A DNA stretch of 37,970 bases from JABWBD01 sp040768665 (GCA_040768665.1 JAXGMN010000086.1:1-37970), one strand, 5' to 3'; positions 20,038 to 28,828 are shown, counted from the stretch's first letter. Numbers and translations are program-made. The notes: generated by a model not told the origin, from the sequence alone.

Positions 20038-20628
20038 TATCTAGACCTGGGCAAGGTCAAGAACGTGGCCCGCGTGCGACTGAACGGCGAGGATCTGGGG
20101 ATCGTTTGGTGCGCGCCGTGGCGTGTCGCTGCCGGTGGGGCGCTGAGGGAGAACGACAATCGGCTGGAGATTGAGGTTGTTAATCTGTGGGTCAACCGGA
20201 TTTTGGGGGATGAGCAGGAGCCGGCGGATGCGGAGTACGTGGAGTCGGGTGATCCTCAATGGCCGGGCGGCTATCTCCAGGGTATTACTGGGAAAGGGCT
20301 CAAGGATCTGCCCGAGTGGGTGATCGAAGGGCGGCCGCGGCCCTCCAAGCGATACACCTTCAGTAACTGGCAGTTCTATCCCAACGACGCCCCGCTGATG
20401 GAATCCGGATTGATTGGGCCGGTCCGCATTGTGGCGGAGATGGAGTGAAATTCCCGGTCGTCGTGTTCTGATAGACCTGGTTCATTGGCAGATGGTGGAA
20501 GTGTAACCATGAGTCACAGCCAGGCCTTCCGTTTCTTGGTTGCCGCGACGCGTTTCTGCGGTGCCGGCGTGCAGGCGTTCACGCATCGCGAAAAGCAGGC
20601 GATCCAATGAGACGTAACTCGAAGACGT

Positions 20629-21957
20629 TCAAGCGTTGGAAATCCAGGCCAAGTCCAATAGCGCCAGCACCGTTGCGTAGTTCCAGCTCCAACCGGAAGA
20701 CAACCGGTCGGGATCCATCCGTTCATGAAGTTCGGGGATGCGGGCGCTTACACGACGGCAGAGTTCCACCTCGCCGGAAAGCATGGCGGTTTGCCAGCTC
20801 ATCAGAGGAACGGTGATGGTCGGCCCCAAGTAGCTTCGGTCGACGTTGTCCGAAAGCCGGATTCCGTGGCGGCTTGCATCGTATTTTGCCCAGAGATCAA
20901 AGACGCTCGCGGTGGATGCCGTCGTGAAGCCGAGTGGCTCGAGGTACTTGTCGTACTCGTCGCTCGCGTTGTCTCCGATCCAGGTCGGACGCCGCCAGTG
21001 GGTGAAGAAATTGGCTTGGAGCATGTCTCTTGCCGTCCGGCGCAGGCGATCCACCACAATCTGCCGCCGGCGCGGGTCCTTTTCGACACGTGCCAGTACA
21101 GTCAGGCGAAAGGCTTCCTGGTGCTTGAAGAAGGTGTAGCGAGGCAGTTGCTCGGGCAAGGGGCGGGCGATCTGCTGCCAGCGCCAGCCGCCGTTCTCGT
21201 TGCTGTACTTGTCGTATTCTGCCTGCCAGCGGTCGCCGGCGCCGACGTCCTTGACCGCTGCCAGCAGGAACAGCAGGAGGTGGTCGGAACGGCGCCAATC
21301 ACCTCCTCCGGCGTGCGCCTCCCGGCTGTTGTCCTCGACGAGCACAATCCACTTGTTCCTCTGCATGCGGTCGGCGATTGCATCGAGCGAGCCGCGGATG
21401 AAGGTCTTCTCGTCGGCATTGGCGATGTGGCTGTGATAATAGCGCCACAGGCCGCACACATACATTGTGTGCTGATCCAGCGACGAATCCCGGTAGTAGC
21501 TCTTGCCGTTCGGGTGCGGTCCACGGGGCACGAAGCCGGCGACGGGGCTGAGAGTTCCGATGCGTTTCATGCCCGCAAAGATCCGCCGGGCCAATTCGGC
21601 AAAATACGGCTCCTCGGTCGCGTCGTACGCCTCGCAGAGGGCGAAGAGGAGCGTGCCGTTGTGAAAGGCCACGTCCTCGAAGCCGGCGCCATAGCCCCAG
21701 GGCTTGTGAACGCCGCGAACGTACTCCCGAGCCACGGCTTCGGCCGACTCGAAGGAAACTTGGCCTTTGGAGGTTTCAAGCCGAGAACAATACACCAGGT
21801 CCGTTGCAGGACTGCCATAACTCTCCATGTAGCGCCTGCAAAGATCCCGAGCCGCGGTGATTCGTTGGGATGTCAGCATCGGATCGACCGCCGGGGCATC
21901 GGCAGCGATCGCGAGGAATCCCGTTAGCCAGAAACATGTAGCGATTGTTGTTGTCAT
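20629..21957 (-). CDS. Secreted protein of unknown function, probably alpha-helical toroid
   Basis: A 442-residue protein with an N-terminal signal peptide (about residues 1-20, TIATCFWLTGFLAIAADA). Conserved-looking aromatic and glycine-rich turns include NGTLLFALCEAYDATEEPYF, GGGDWRRSDHLL and WSWNYATVLALLDLAW. The repeated helix pattern with aromatic clusters resembles the (alpha/alpha)6 barrels of some glycoside hydrolases and lyases, but no catalytic residues can be named. It converges on the GH106 gene with 180 bp between, which show no obvious terminator. The context suggests a part in glycan degradation; that is inference. The ATG lacks a clear Shine-Dalgarno sequence. Confidence 0.7.
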   Translation of the reverse strand: MTTTIATCFWLTGFLAIAADAPAVDPMLTSQRITAARDLCRRYMESYGSPATDLVYCSRLETSKGQVSFESAEAVAREYVRGVHKPWGYGAGFEDVAFHNGTLLFALCEAYDATEEPYFAELARRIFAGMKRIGTLSPVAGFVPRGPHPNGKSYYRDSSLDQHTMYVCGLWRYYHSHIANADEKTFIRGSLDAIADRMQRNKWIVLVEDNSREAHAGGGDWRRSDHLLLFLLAAVKDVGAGDRWQAEYDKYSNENGGWRWQQIARPLPEQLPRYTFFKHQEAFRLTVLARVEKDPRRRQIVVDRLRRTARDMLQANFFTHWRRPTWIGDNASDEYDKYLEPLGFTTASTASVFDLWAKYDASRHGIRLSDNVDRSYLGPTITVPLMSWQTAMLSGEVELCRRVSARIPELHERMDPDRLSSGWSWNYATVLALLDLAWISNA

Positions 21958-22376
21958 GCGCGGCTCTGTGATGCTGGAAATCAGTTTCTGTTGCGGAAGG
22001 GCCGTTTTTTGGCGAGACCTGCTGCTTGAACTGGGATTCTCACTATAGGCTCGGCTCTCCGTGTCGTCAAGCGATGACCAACACCGGCTGATCGATGGTA
22101 GTGGACTGACGGTTGATCGAGCCCTAAGTCGCTCCGTATCGAGAGACTCAGAGGGCAGACAGTCTGTGTCCTATTCGGAGAACGAACAGGTCGTGAGCCG
22201 TTTCACGATCAACGACGTCGTTCTCACTAGCGATCATCCTTTCCGCAGCTTTCTACGGATTGTCCGAGGACGGTCGATTGGAGCGGCGGTGGTCGCCGCT
22301 TTACTAAACTGTGTGGTTCGACGGGCATGGACTGATCAGACGGCGAACCACCGCAACACCCTTATAGGAGTGCTTA
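21958..22376. other. Gap without a convincing gene
   Basis: The sequence is less GC-rich than its surroundings. No open frame here has a ribosome binding site, a recognisable motif or a coding-like pattern. The promoter of the leftward secreted-protein gene should lie in its first part, but no clear -35/-10 pair is visible. Confidence 0.5.
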
Positions 22377-22383
22377 ATGTACA

Positions 22384-22713
22384 GTGGGCTTGTATGAGGA
22401 CGGACGGCCCGGCAAATTGTTCCTCACGATGGCCAAAGAAGGCGGCACCATCGGCGGGTTGATGGACACCGTTGGCATCCTCACGAGCCTGGCCCTTCAG
22501 CATGGCGTATCGGTCGAAACGCTGGCCCGGAAATTCGAGCATGCCGGCTTCGAGCCCAGCGGCTGGACCCGTAATCCCGAAATGCGTCGAGCGGCTTCGA
22601 CCGTTGATTATGTGTTTCGTTGGCTAGGAATGCAGTTCAGCGAAACCTACCGCCACGAGAAGCTCAACGCAATTGCACCCGGATACCAAGTACCGACTCC
22701 AAATGCCCCATGA
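22384..22713 (+). pseudogene. Orphan TSCPD domain (C-terminus of B12-dependent ribonucleotide reductase)
   Basis: The 109 residues match the C-terminal TSCPD region of class II ribonucleotide reductase: VGLYEDGRPGKLFLTMAKEG, then GGLMDTVGILTSLALQHGVS, FEPSGWTRNP and DYVFRWLGMQF. The catalytic barrel is absent. A TAGGAG followed by ATG 22377 precedes it, but that ATG is one base out of frame (Met-Tyr-Ser-Gly-Leu-Val-stop). The frame used begins at GTG 22384. Either this is a small stand-alone TSCPD protein with a start-proximal frameshift or a truncated nrdJ. An HTH gene follows on the same strand after 29 bp, so the pair may travel together. Confidence 0.65.
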
Positions 22714-22742
22714 AGACAGTATCCCGAGTTTGACGCTGCCCG

Positions 22743-22970
22743 ATGATGCTCAAAGTCACTCAAGTTGCCGAGAAGCTCAACGTATCCGAGAGCATCGTCT
22801 ATGCCCTGATAGATGCCGGCCGACTTGCCTGCGACCGGATTGGAGTTGGCCGGGGCACCATCCGCGTCTCGAGCGAGGATCTTGACATCTACCTGGCATC
22901 GTGTCGCGTGGCAAACGGCGGGGAGCCTCGCTCGGCCCCCCGCCCTCGCCTTAAACACATCACGATCTAG
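22743..22970 (+). CDS. Excisionase-like helix-turn-helix protein
   Basis: A 75-residue protein with an HTH_17 (MerR/Xis type) domain. LKVTQVAEKLNVSESIVYAL is the helix-turn-helix, followed by IDAGRLACDRIGVGRGTIRVSSEDLDIYL, the usual winged part. Such proteins act as recombination directionality factors or small repressors. Two consecutive ATGs (22743, 22746) are possible starts. It lies just behind the orphan TSCPD frame and ahead of transposon debris. No integrase is visible in the window. Confidence 0.8.
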   Translation: MMLKVTQVAEKLNVSESIVYALIDAGRLACDRIGVGRGTIRVSSEDLDIYLASCRVANGGEPRSAPRPRLKHITI

Positions 22971-23289
22971 CCGAGCGCTTTTTTCGCTTGCGCAAGCAAG
23001 TGCTTCGGGTTGAGGGACAGATGTTGATAGGGGTCTGATCCCGAAACGTGCTAGCAGTTGAATGGTTGATTTGGGAATAATTGCTCTTGGTAAAAAGGCG
23101 GACACTCCTGCATATTGCTGGGATTCTGAACAACCTGGCAAGGGATGCGAGGAGGTCCGCCATGGAAGTGCGAATGGATTCGAAGGACGGGACGCCAGTC
23201 GCCTCGCCGTTGGAAGTCATCGAGACTTTTCTGATGCAGACGCAAAGGGACATTATACCGTGGGCCGAGCAATTGCAGTAGACCCCTGA
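22971..23289. other. Transposon debris upstream of a truncated transposase
   Basis: No intact gene is visible. RFAEIEQRIDQH, encoded near 23290-23325 in a frame different from the downstream transposase, looks like part of that transposase's N-terminus. The missing 5' end has therefore probably been scrambled or deleted here. Confidence 0.4.
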
Positions 23290-24141
23290 CCGCTTTGCCG
23301 AGATCGAACAACGGATCGATCAGCATTAATCGATGGCGGACGGGTACGTCTGCGGGAAAACAAGAAACAGAAGGCAAATCGCCGGAAGAAGAAAGGATCT
23401 CGTCAGAAGTTCGACACTCCCTGGCGGGAGCCTAAGGCGTTGATCATCTTTGAGTTCAACGAGCATGGTCAAATGGTGAAGAAGGAACGTCAGCCGTTGA
23501 TCGACGGAACCTTTTTGGGCCCGGACCACTTGGCGGAGTTGGTGGCGTTTCACCTTCATCGTCTGGGCGTGGCCGAAGCGGAGTTGGTCGTGTTCATTTC
23601 GGATGGGGCACGTTGGATTTGGGATCGTCTGGATTGGATCGAGAAACGGGTCGGTTTGGACCCGTCCAAGACGGTCCATGCACTCGACTTCTGCCACGCA
23701 GCGCATCACATCAGCCTCGCGTTGTCGCATTTGGGGTACACGGCGGCCATGCGGCGTAAGCGGTACGTCGAACTGCGTCGATTATTGCACCGCAGCCGTT
23801 ATGACGAGGTTGTGTCACAACTGACCGAACGCGCGGAAAAACTGGGACTTCCGACAAACCACGACGTATGGACGGAAATCAGCTATTTGGAGAAGCACGG
23901 CGCCCAAGGGTATCTGCAATACGCAACGTTACGTCGTCGAGGCGTTCCGTGTGGAAGCGGAGCGATCGAAAGCACGATCCGTCGTGTCATCAACCAGCGA
24001 CTGAAAAGCAACGCGATCTATTGGCTGGAAGAGAATGCTGAAGCAGTTTTTGCCATTCGCGCCCTGCTGCTTTGCGACCGCTGGGAGGAAACGTTGCCCA
24101 AGGTTCGCCAGACGATGGCCAGGGACCGCCGCATTGCCTGA
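23290..24141 (+). pseudogene. 5'-truncated transposase, ISKra4-like
   Basis: The frame is open from 23290 and reads LIDGGRVRLRENKKQ, then DTPWREPKALIIFEFNEHGQ, FISDGARWIWD and finally VPCGSGAIESTIRRVINQRL with LKSNAIYWLEENAEA. These motifs suit a DDE transposase of the ISKra4 group; ISLre2 is the alternative and the family name is tentative. About 850 bp remain of what is usually a gene of 1.2 kb or more. A stop at 23287 and out-of-frame N-terminal-like codons upstream show truncation or frameshift. Confidence 0.65.
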
Positions 24142-24168
24142 CGCTGGCTTGCTCCCGACCTGACCAAG

Positions 24169-24333
24169 TTACCGTGATGCTTCCGGCAAAAGCATCCAGG
24201 CCGGGATCTTCAGTTGAACGCCCTGCGGGTCGATAATCGTTACCGAATCGTTTCCGCGACGAGCCCGGCAGGAGACTTCCACCTCTTGTCCGTGAAGCGG
24301 GTGGAACCGGTAGTACACCTCGCTGCTTGAACA
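24169..24333 (-). pseudogene. DUF5372-like fragment
   Basis: On the minus strand a frame ending at 24169 encodes VYYRFHPLHGQEVEVSCRAR, then a DSVTIIDPQGVQLKIPAWML stretch. The RFHPLxGQE(F/V)EV opening is the hallmark of DUF5372, small proteins commonly found inside transposable elements. No clear start codon exists. It overlaps the broken start of the IS91 transposase head to head, so it is probably debris. Confidence 0.5.
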
Positions 24334-25260
24334 CACGGTTTTATTGGTGCGGTTGGTGGCATCCCCACGTGCACACGCTGGCCACTTGTGGGGCGTTTAC
24401 GCGCGACGGCGAGTTCCTGGAAGTGGCCGAACTGGACAAGGAGCGGCTGCGGGAAGCCTGGCAGGAGGCGGTGTTTGCCCTGTATCTGGCCGAGGGCAAG
24501 ATCGAGGCGGAAGTGGTGGAGAACATGCGGAGTTGGCCGCACAGCGGGTTCAGTGTCGATCAATCGGTGTTTTTGGCGGCGGGCGACCGGGAGGGGATCG
24601 AGCGGCTTGTGCAGTACATGACGGGCTGCCCCTTTAGCCTCTCGCGCCTCGTTGAGGTGACCAGCAGCGGGCAGGTGGTTTACAAGGCGGAGAAGGACGC
24701 ATGCCGGCCCTTTCGCAATCCGGAAGACGAGGGCCTGGCACGGGGGCTGAAGCGGAACTTCCAGATCCTCTCTCCGCTGGATTTCTTGGCCGAGTTTACG
24801 CAGCACATTCCGGCCACGGGCTCGCATCTGATCCGATACTACGGCTGGTATTCGAATAAGGCACGTGGTCTGCGCGCGAAGGCAGCGGAAGCCGCACGCG
24901 CGGCAGAATTGCCGCCCGCGTCGTCCGGTCCCGAGGCGGCAGGGGTCCGGACGCGAAGCCGCTCGAGCCAGACGTGGGCGATGCTGATCAAGCGGGTGTA
25001 GGAGGTCGATCCGCTGGCTTGTCCGCAGTGTGGTGGCCAGATGCGGGTGGTCGCATTCATCGAGCCACCGCAGCAGGAGGTGATCGAGAAGATTCTGCGT
25101 CACTGCGGTCTTTGGGAAGCGGCGCCGCCGCGCTCGACCGCCGAGCGAGAATGCTTCCGTCCACGTCGGCGATGGCTTGTCGGACCCCTTGGCGTCGCCT
25201 TCCGACGAGCCGGCGGAACTCACCTACGTGGACGAAGCGACCTTCTGGGCGACGTTCTGA
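24327..25260 (+). pseudogene. IS91-family (HUH, Y2) transposase, truncated and interrupted
   Basis: The first 224 codons read HPHVHTLATCGAFTRDGEFL (HUH motif) and LIRYYGWYSNKARG (two-tyrosine motif). A TAG at 24999-25001 replaces a codon in KRV-stop-EVDPLACPQCGGQM, where relatives carry tyrosine. After RHCGLWEAAPPRSTAER the frame shifts near 25147 to give SDEPAELTYVDEATFWATF with a stop at 25258. The N-terminal zinc-finger part is missing. Rolling-circle transposition from this gene is not possible as written. Confidence 0.85.
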
Positions 25261-25510
25261 TTTTGCCCGCCCACGCGCTGGGCACAGGGACGGTGCGTGC
25301 CAACTGCGGGATTCGCCGTTGATCTGGGTCCGACCAACCATCACCGAACTGTCCGAGAGCTCCCAAAGAGCGTCCTGGGGCGCTTGCTGCCGTGCCGGGG
25401 GGTGCAAGAAGGCGAAGGCCGCCGCCGCCTTCGGCCATTCTGCCACCCCCTTGACCACCCTGTTCTTCCGGGCTAGACTCAGCGGCCGTGGGAAATCATT
25501 TTTCCTATCA
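24327..25510 (+). mobile_element. IS91-family element, partial (transposase 3' part and ori end)
   Basis: The right end is well defined: the sequence up to TATCA at 25510 is shared with 34199-34560, and both copies are followed by CTTG. IS91 elements insert next to a CAAG or GAAC tetranucleotide at their origin end, and CTTG is the complement of CAAG. The left end is lost. An imperfect long hairpin lies near 25400-25450. Confidence 0.8.
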
Positions 25511-26282
25511 CTTGGCGGGCAGCCGGCGGCGGATCGCAGGAGGCCGCGAGGCGGTCGATCAGTTGACCCCCTACCTCAAGGAGGCGCATAACGGCGTGCT
25601 CGTGTTGCACCACGTGGAGCAACTGCCGACCGCGCTTCAGGAAGAACTGGCCGTGCGACTGCCCTCCTCGGTCGTCGCGCCCGGCCTGGCCGCACGCGTT
25701 TCCGGCGTGGATCGCGACGGCTTGCAGGAGTACGACGTGCGGATTATCGCCACGTCGACGTTGCCGCCGGACGTGCTTCTCGAGACGGGACGGATTATTC
25801 CCGATCTGGCCGCGAAGCTGCGCAAGCGGCACGTTCGGATTCCTTCGCTGGGCGAGCGCGGCCCCGAGGACGTGCGGCTGGTGTGCGAAGACATCTTGCG
25901 GAGGATCGCCGAGCGCCAAGGATTGGACGGCGCGCCGCGCATGGATGACGAAGTGGTCAGCATCTTGACCATGCGGAGCTGGCCGGAGAACCTGTCCGAT
26001 TTGGTGTCCGTGCTGGAATACGCGCTGCGGCGCTGCCGCGGCGGGACGATCCGACCGACGCACTTGCCCAAGAATCTGCCGGCTTGCCGGCCGAGCCCGC
26101 GGACGCTGGATGAGGCGGTGGCACAAGCACAGCGGAGAGCGATTGAAGACGCCCTGGAGCAGACTGGGGGCAAGGTGGCGGAGGCTGCCCTGCTTCTCGG
26201 CCGAAATGAGAAGGCACTGTTCCGTCTTATGAAGACGCTGGGCATTCCAGCCAAGCGTAGCCAGCGAAAGCCGCATGGATGA
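25488..26282 (+). CDS. Truncated enhancer-binding-protein-like AAA+ regulator (sigma-54 activator type)
   Basis: A 264-residue frame whose first eight codons lie in the IS91 terminus (GTG 25488). The native part starts at CTTG and keeps the Walker B-like HNGVLVLHHVEQLPTALQEE, sensor I VRIIATST and the sensor-2/R-finger region DLAAKLRKRHVRIPSLGERG with PEDVRLV. The C-terminus is a Fis-type helix-turn-helix (TLDEAVAQAQRRAIEDALEQ then GGKVAEAALLLGRNEKALFR). Walker A, the GAFTGA loop and any sensor domain are gone, so ATP-driven activation of sigma-54 polymerase is not possible. The usual DE of Walker B reads HH here, which suggests the parent was already a degenerate relative. The TIR-STAND gene follows after 29 bp, so both are likely to share a transcript. 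The product could still bind DNA. Confidence 0.75.
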   Translation: MGNHFSYHLAGSRRRIAGGREAVDQLTPYLKEAHNGVLVLHHVEQLPTALQEELAVRLPSSVVAPGLAARVSGVDRDGLQEYDVRIIATSTLPPDVLLETGRIIPDLAAKLRKRHVRIPSLGERGPEDVRLVCEDILRRIAERQGLDGAPRMDDEVVSILTMRSWPENLSDLVSVLEYALRRCRGGTIRPTHLPKNLPACRPSPRTLDEAVAQAQRRAIEDALEQTGGKVAEAALLLGRNEKALFRLMKTLGIPAKRSQRKPHG

Positions 26283-26311
26283 CAGGCCAATTGTAGTGGA
26301 GGCAGGTTACC

Positions 26312-28780
26312 ATGACGCATCCAACCATTTGTTGCCCAAAGTGTGCCTCGGAGAACATCGTGTTCAGCAAGAAACGCAGTATCCATTTCTGCGAGGATTG
26401 TCAACACGAGTTCACGCCCGGCAGGCTCGTTGCGCCCATGCGCATCTTCCTCAGCTACGGCCACGACGCCAACGAGGAACTGGTTCGACAGATCAAGGCC
26501 GATCTGGAAAAGCGCGGACATGACGTGTGGTTCGACAAGAGCGAGATCAAGTTTGGGGACGACTGGCGGCGCGCCATCACGGATGGCATCACAGGCAGCC
26601 AACGGGTGGTGTCCTTCCTCTCGAAGCATTCCACGCGCGACCCCGGCGTCTGCCGCGATGAGATCGCGATCGCCATCGGCGTGAAAGGCGGCAGCATCCA
26701 GACCATCCTCGTCGAGAGCGAGCAGGAGGTGCAGCCCCCGGTGAACATCGGCCATATCCAGTGGCTCGACATGCACGACTGGAAGGACCGGCGCGCCGCG
26801 GGCGAGGCGACCTGGAAGCCGTGGTATCAGGCCAAGTTCGCTGAGATCCTGCGGGTCGTGGAGAGCGATGAAAGCCGGCGGTTTGCGGGTGAGATCGAAA
26901 CGCTGAGCACCCATCTCAAACCGATCAAGTCCGAGGCCCGCATCTGCCAGTTGCTGAGCAAAGGCTTTTACGGACGCCAATGGCTGTTCGAGGCGGTGGA
27001 GAAATGGCGGCAGGACACGAAGCTCGACTCCCGGCTCTTCTGGATCATGGGCGCGCCCGGCGTGGGCAAGAGCGCCTTTGCCGCGCAACTGACCCATACG
27101 CGAAGCGATACCGTCATCGCCGCCCAGTTCTGCGAATGGGACAAGCCCGACCACCGCAACGCACAGCGGGTCGTCCGCAGCCTCGCCTTCCAACTCGCGA
27201 CCCGGCTGCCCGATTATCGCAAGCTCCTGCTGACCTTGCCGGAAATCGCCGAACTGGACCGGAAGGACCCGGCAGAACTGTTCGACTACCTACTGGCCAA
27301 CCCGCTGCGTTCGGTCATCCACGGCGGCCGCCAGCGGTATCTGATGGTGATTGACGCTCTGGATGAAGCCGGCGAGGCTGGACGCAACCCGTTGGTGGAA
27401 ATGCTCGCGCGGGACGCCCAACGCTTGCCCGACTGGCTTGGAATCGTGGTGACCAGCCGGCCGGAGTTCGATGTCAAGACTCCGCTTCAGGCATTGAATC
27501 CTTTCCGGCTGGACACGCGGTCTGAATCCAACCGCGCCGACATCCGCGACTACCTGCGACGGGAACTGGCGTTGCATCTCCAGAACCTCCCGAATGCCGA
27601 CCGCATCGTGGAGAATATTCTCGAAAAGAGCGAGGGCGTGTTCCTCTACGCCGAACGATTCTGCGACGACGTTCGGCGCGGCCACCTCTCGCTGGACCAC
27701 CCGGAGCAGTTTCCGCAAGGACTCGGTGGAATCTTCTTCCAGTGGTTTCAGAGGCAGTTCCCCGATCTGGAGAAATTCCGCCAAGACGTCCGCCCCGCGC
27801 TGCGGGCCATCCTTGCCGCTCGCGAACCGCTGCCCGTGGAGATTCTCCAACGTCTGTTCAACTGGCAGGAGGAGGAACTTCGCGACTTCATCCGCCCGCT
27901 GGCTTCGCTGTTTCCGGTCGCAACGGAAGCGTGCTCGCGGATGACCCATTACGACACAGCTTTTCCGCACCTTCGCTCAATCGACTACGCCACGCCAAAG
28001 ATTGACCAAAGGGTCATCAAGGCATACCACAAGTCTCTCGCGGATTGGCTTACCGACGACCATCACGCAGGAAGTTACTTTGTGAGTTCGAAAGAGGGTC
28101 ACCGCAATCTGGCAGAGTTGGGTTGGAAGGAACTCCATCAGACTCCTCGCGCGATGTTGCCGTATCTAATTTGCAGCCTTCCGCAACACCTCGCCGCAAT
28201 GGGTGACGTTGGTCGGCTTCGCGACGTGCTCAACGACCAGTGGTTTTGGGAACATAGTCCAGTATTCTACCGAGATGAGTTTTACGGATGCCTTGCGCAG
28301 ACAATGTCTGTGGAGGATCTGCTAGCCGCAATCGCACCTGCCTTTTCGCATTTTGCTCAACGAGCCGCAGTGAAATCGCCGACCAATTTGGGTTACACCC
28401 TCTTCCCTCATGAACCCGGCGTGATTTTCGACGGCGGCACGCCTCGGTATGCGACAACAGACGTTGGCGCAGCGTTGGAGTACACGATCCCAAAGGGTGC
28501 AACGGAGCCTCCCTTGGATGTGCTTTGGGATTTCTTGAAGTGTTGTTACAGCACCTTTCTCGCTGCGTCAGCATTGCTTCGAGGAGTTCCCCATCCATCC
28601 ATTGCAGAATGGTACTGCAAATATTGGAAGCAATCGGATGAGGCGAGGGGAAGGGGTTTGCAGGCAACATTGGATACGATCGATCAGTTCTACGGTTTTT
28701 ACGAATGTGGCCTGGCTCATCGGGCGGCACACTTGTCCTGGCAGATTGACGAAGTGGAGAAAAAAGGGGTTGTCCGCTGA
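26312..28780 (+). CDS. Zinc-ribbon / TIR / STAND (NACHT-like) NTPase, candidate anti-phage sensor-effector
   Basis: An 822-residue cytoplasmic protein. Residues 8-30 form a zinc ribbon (C8-x2-C11, C27-x2-C30). Residues 43 to about 180 are a TIR domain (MRIFLSYGHDANEELVRQIK, VWFDKSEIKFGDDW) with the likely catalytic glutamate E117 in PGVCRDEIAIA, where active TIR NADases carry it. A STAND P-loop ATPase follows with Walker A GAPGVGKS (247-254), Walker B LMVIDALDEA (344-353) and VVTSRPEFD as sensor. Residues about 530-822 are helical with no recognised repeat and may be the ligand-sensing part. Proteins of this build oligomerise on recognising an invader and then consume NAD. GGAGG lies nine bases before the ATG. 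The next gene encodes two further TIR domains, 48 bp downstream. Defence function is inferred from domain build, not shown. Confidence 0.88.
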   Translation: MTHPTICCPKCASENIVFSKKRSIHFCEDCQHEFTPGRLVAPMRIFLSYGHDANEELVRQIKADLEKRGHDVWFDKSEIKFGDDWRRAITDGITGSQRVVSFLSKHSTRDPGVCRDEIAIAIGVKGGSIQTILVESEQEVQPPVNIGHIQWLDMHDWKDRRAAGEATWKPWYQAKFAEILRVVESDESRRFAGEIETLSTHLKPIKSEARICQLLSKGFYGRQWLFEAVEKWRQDTKLDSRLFWIMGAPGVGKSAFAAQLTHTRSDTVIAAQFCEWDKPDHRNAQRVVRSLAFQLATRLPDYRKLLLTLPEIAELDRKDPAELFDYLLANPLRSVIHGGRQRYLMVIDALDEAGEAGRNPLVEMLARDAQRLPDWLGIVVTSRPEFDVKTPLQALNPFRLDTRSESNRADIRDYLRRELALHLQNLPNADRIVENILEKSEGVFLYAERFCDDVRRGHLSLDHPEQFPQGLGGIFFQWFQRQFPDLEKFRQDVRPALRAILAAREPLPVEILQRLFNWQEEELRDFIRPLASLFPVATEACSRMTHYDTAFPHLRSIDYATPKIDQRVIKAYHKSLADWLTDDHHAGSYFVSSKEGHRNLAELGWKELHQTPRAMLPYLICSLPQHLAAMGDVGRLRDVLNDQWFWEHSPVFYRDEFYGCLAQTMSVEDLLAAIAPAFSHFAQRAAVKSPTNLGYTLFPHEPGVIFDGGTPRYATTDVGAALEYTIPKGATEPPLDVLWDFLKCCYSTFLAASALLRGVPHPSIAEWYCKYWKQSDEARGRGLQATLDTIDQFYGFYECGLAHRAAHLSWQIDEVEKKGVVR

Positions 28781-28828
28781 AGCCACGCGCGAAACTCCGC
28801 CGTTAAACCTCACATCCAAAGGAAAACC

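Larger units (their letters stand above)
18277..20043. repeat. 6-bp target duplication of the IS1634 element
   Basis: TATCTA at 18277-18282 and 20038-20043 flanks the inverted repeats directly. Five to six bases is usual for the IS1634 family. Confidence 0.9.
15667..20448 (+). pseudogene. GH106-like alpha-L-rhamnosidase, split by an IS1634 element
   Basis: The gene is in two parts, 15667-18282 (872 codons) and 20044-20448 (134 codons plus stop). Joining them with one copy of the 6-bp duplication restores one frame of 1006 residues, reading VYLDLGKVKN across the junction. A signal peptide covers about residues 1-28. RPDVYMSWMGGMVSREGLTKD followed by DLEALKREGVGGMLM is the characteristic opening of GH106, and the C-terminal part (VARVRLNGEDLGIVWCAPW) is the beta-sandwich domain. 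GH106 enzymes remove L-rhamnose from rhamnogalacturonans. As written, the product stops at FRTSV just inside the IS and lacks the sandwich domain. It follows the GH53-like and beta-helix genes on the same strand. The insertion looks recent, since nothing else in the gene is damaged. Confidence 0.85.

Noticed and set aside
18356..20044. 562-codon plus-strand frame opposite the IS1634 transposase
   Set aside because: It is the antisense shadow of an intact DDE transposase and shows no motif of its own.
20725..21927. 400-codon plus-strand frame opposite the secreted toroid-like protein
   Set aside because: The minus strand has a signal peptide and structured helix pattern; the plus frame looks like reverse-complement noise.
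22061..22462. 133-codon plus frame before the TSCPD fragment
   Set aside because: No ribosome binding site or motif, and it overlaps the recognised TSCPD coding sequence in another frame.
22987..22996. CTTGCGCAAG palindrome after the HTH gene as a terminator
   Set aside because: The stem is only five base pairs and the T-run lies before it, not after it, on the coding strand.
25637..27193. 518-codon minus-strand frame across the AAA+ and TIR-STAND genes
   Set aside because: It crosses two genes with recognised motifs; the composition is that of an antisense frame.
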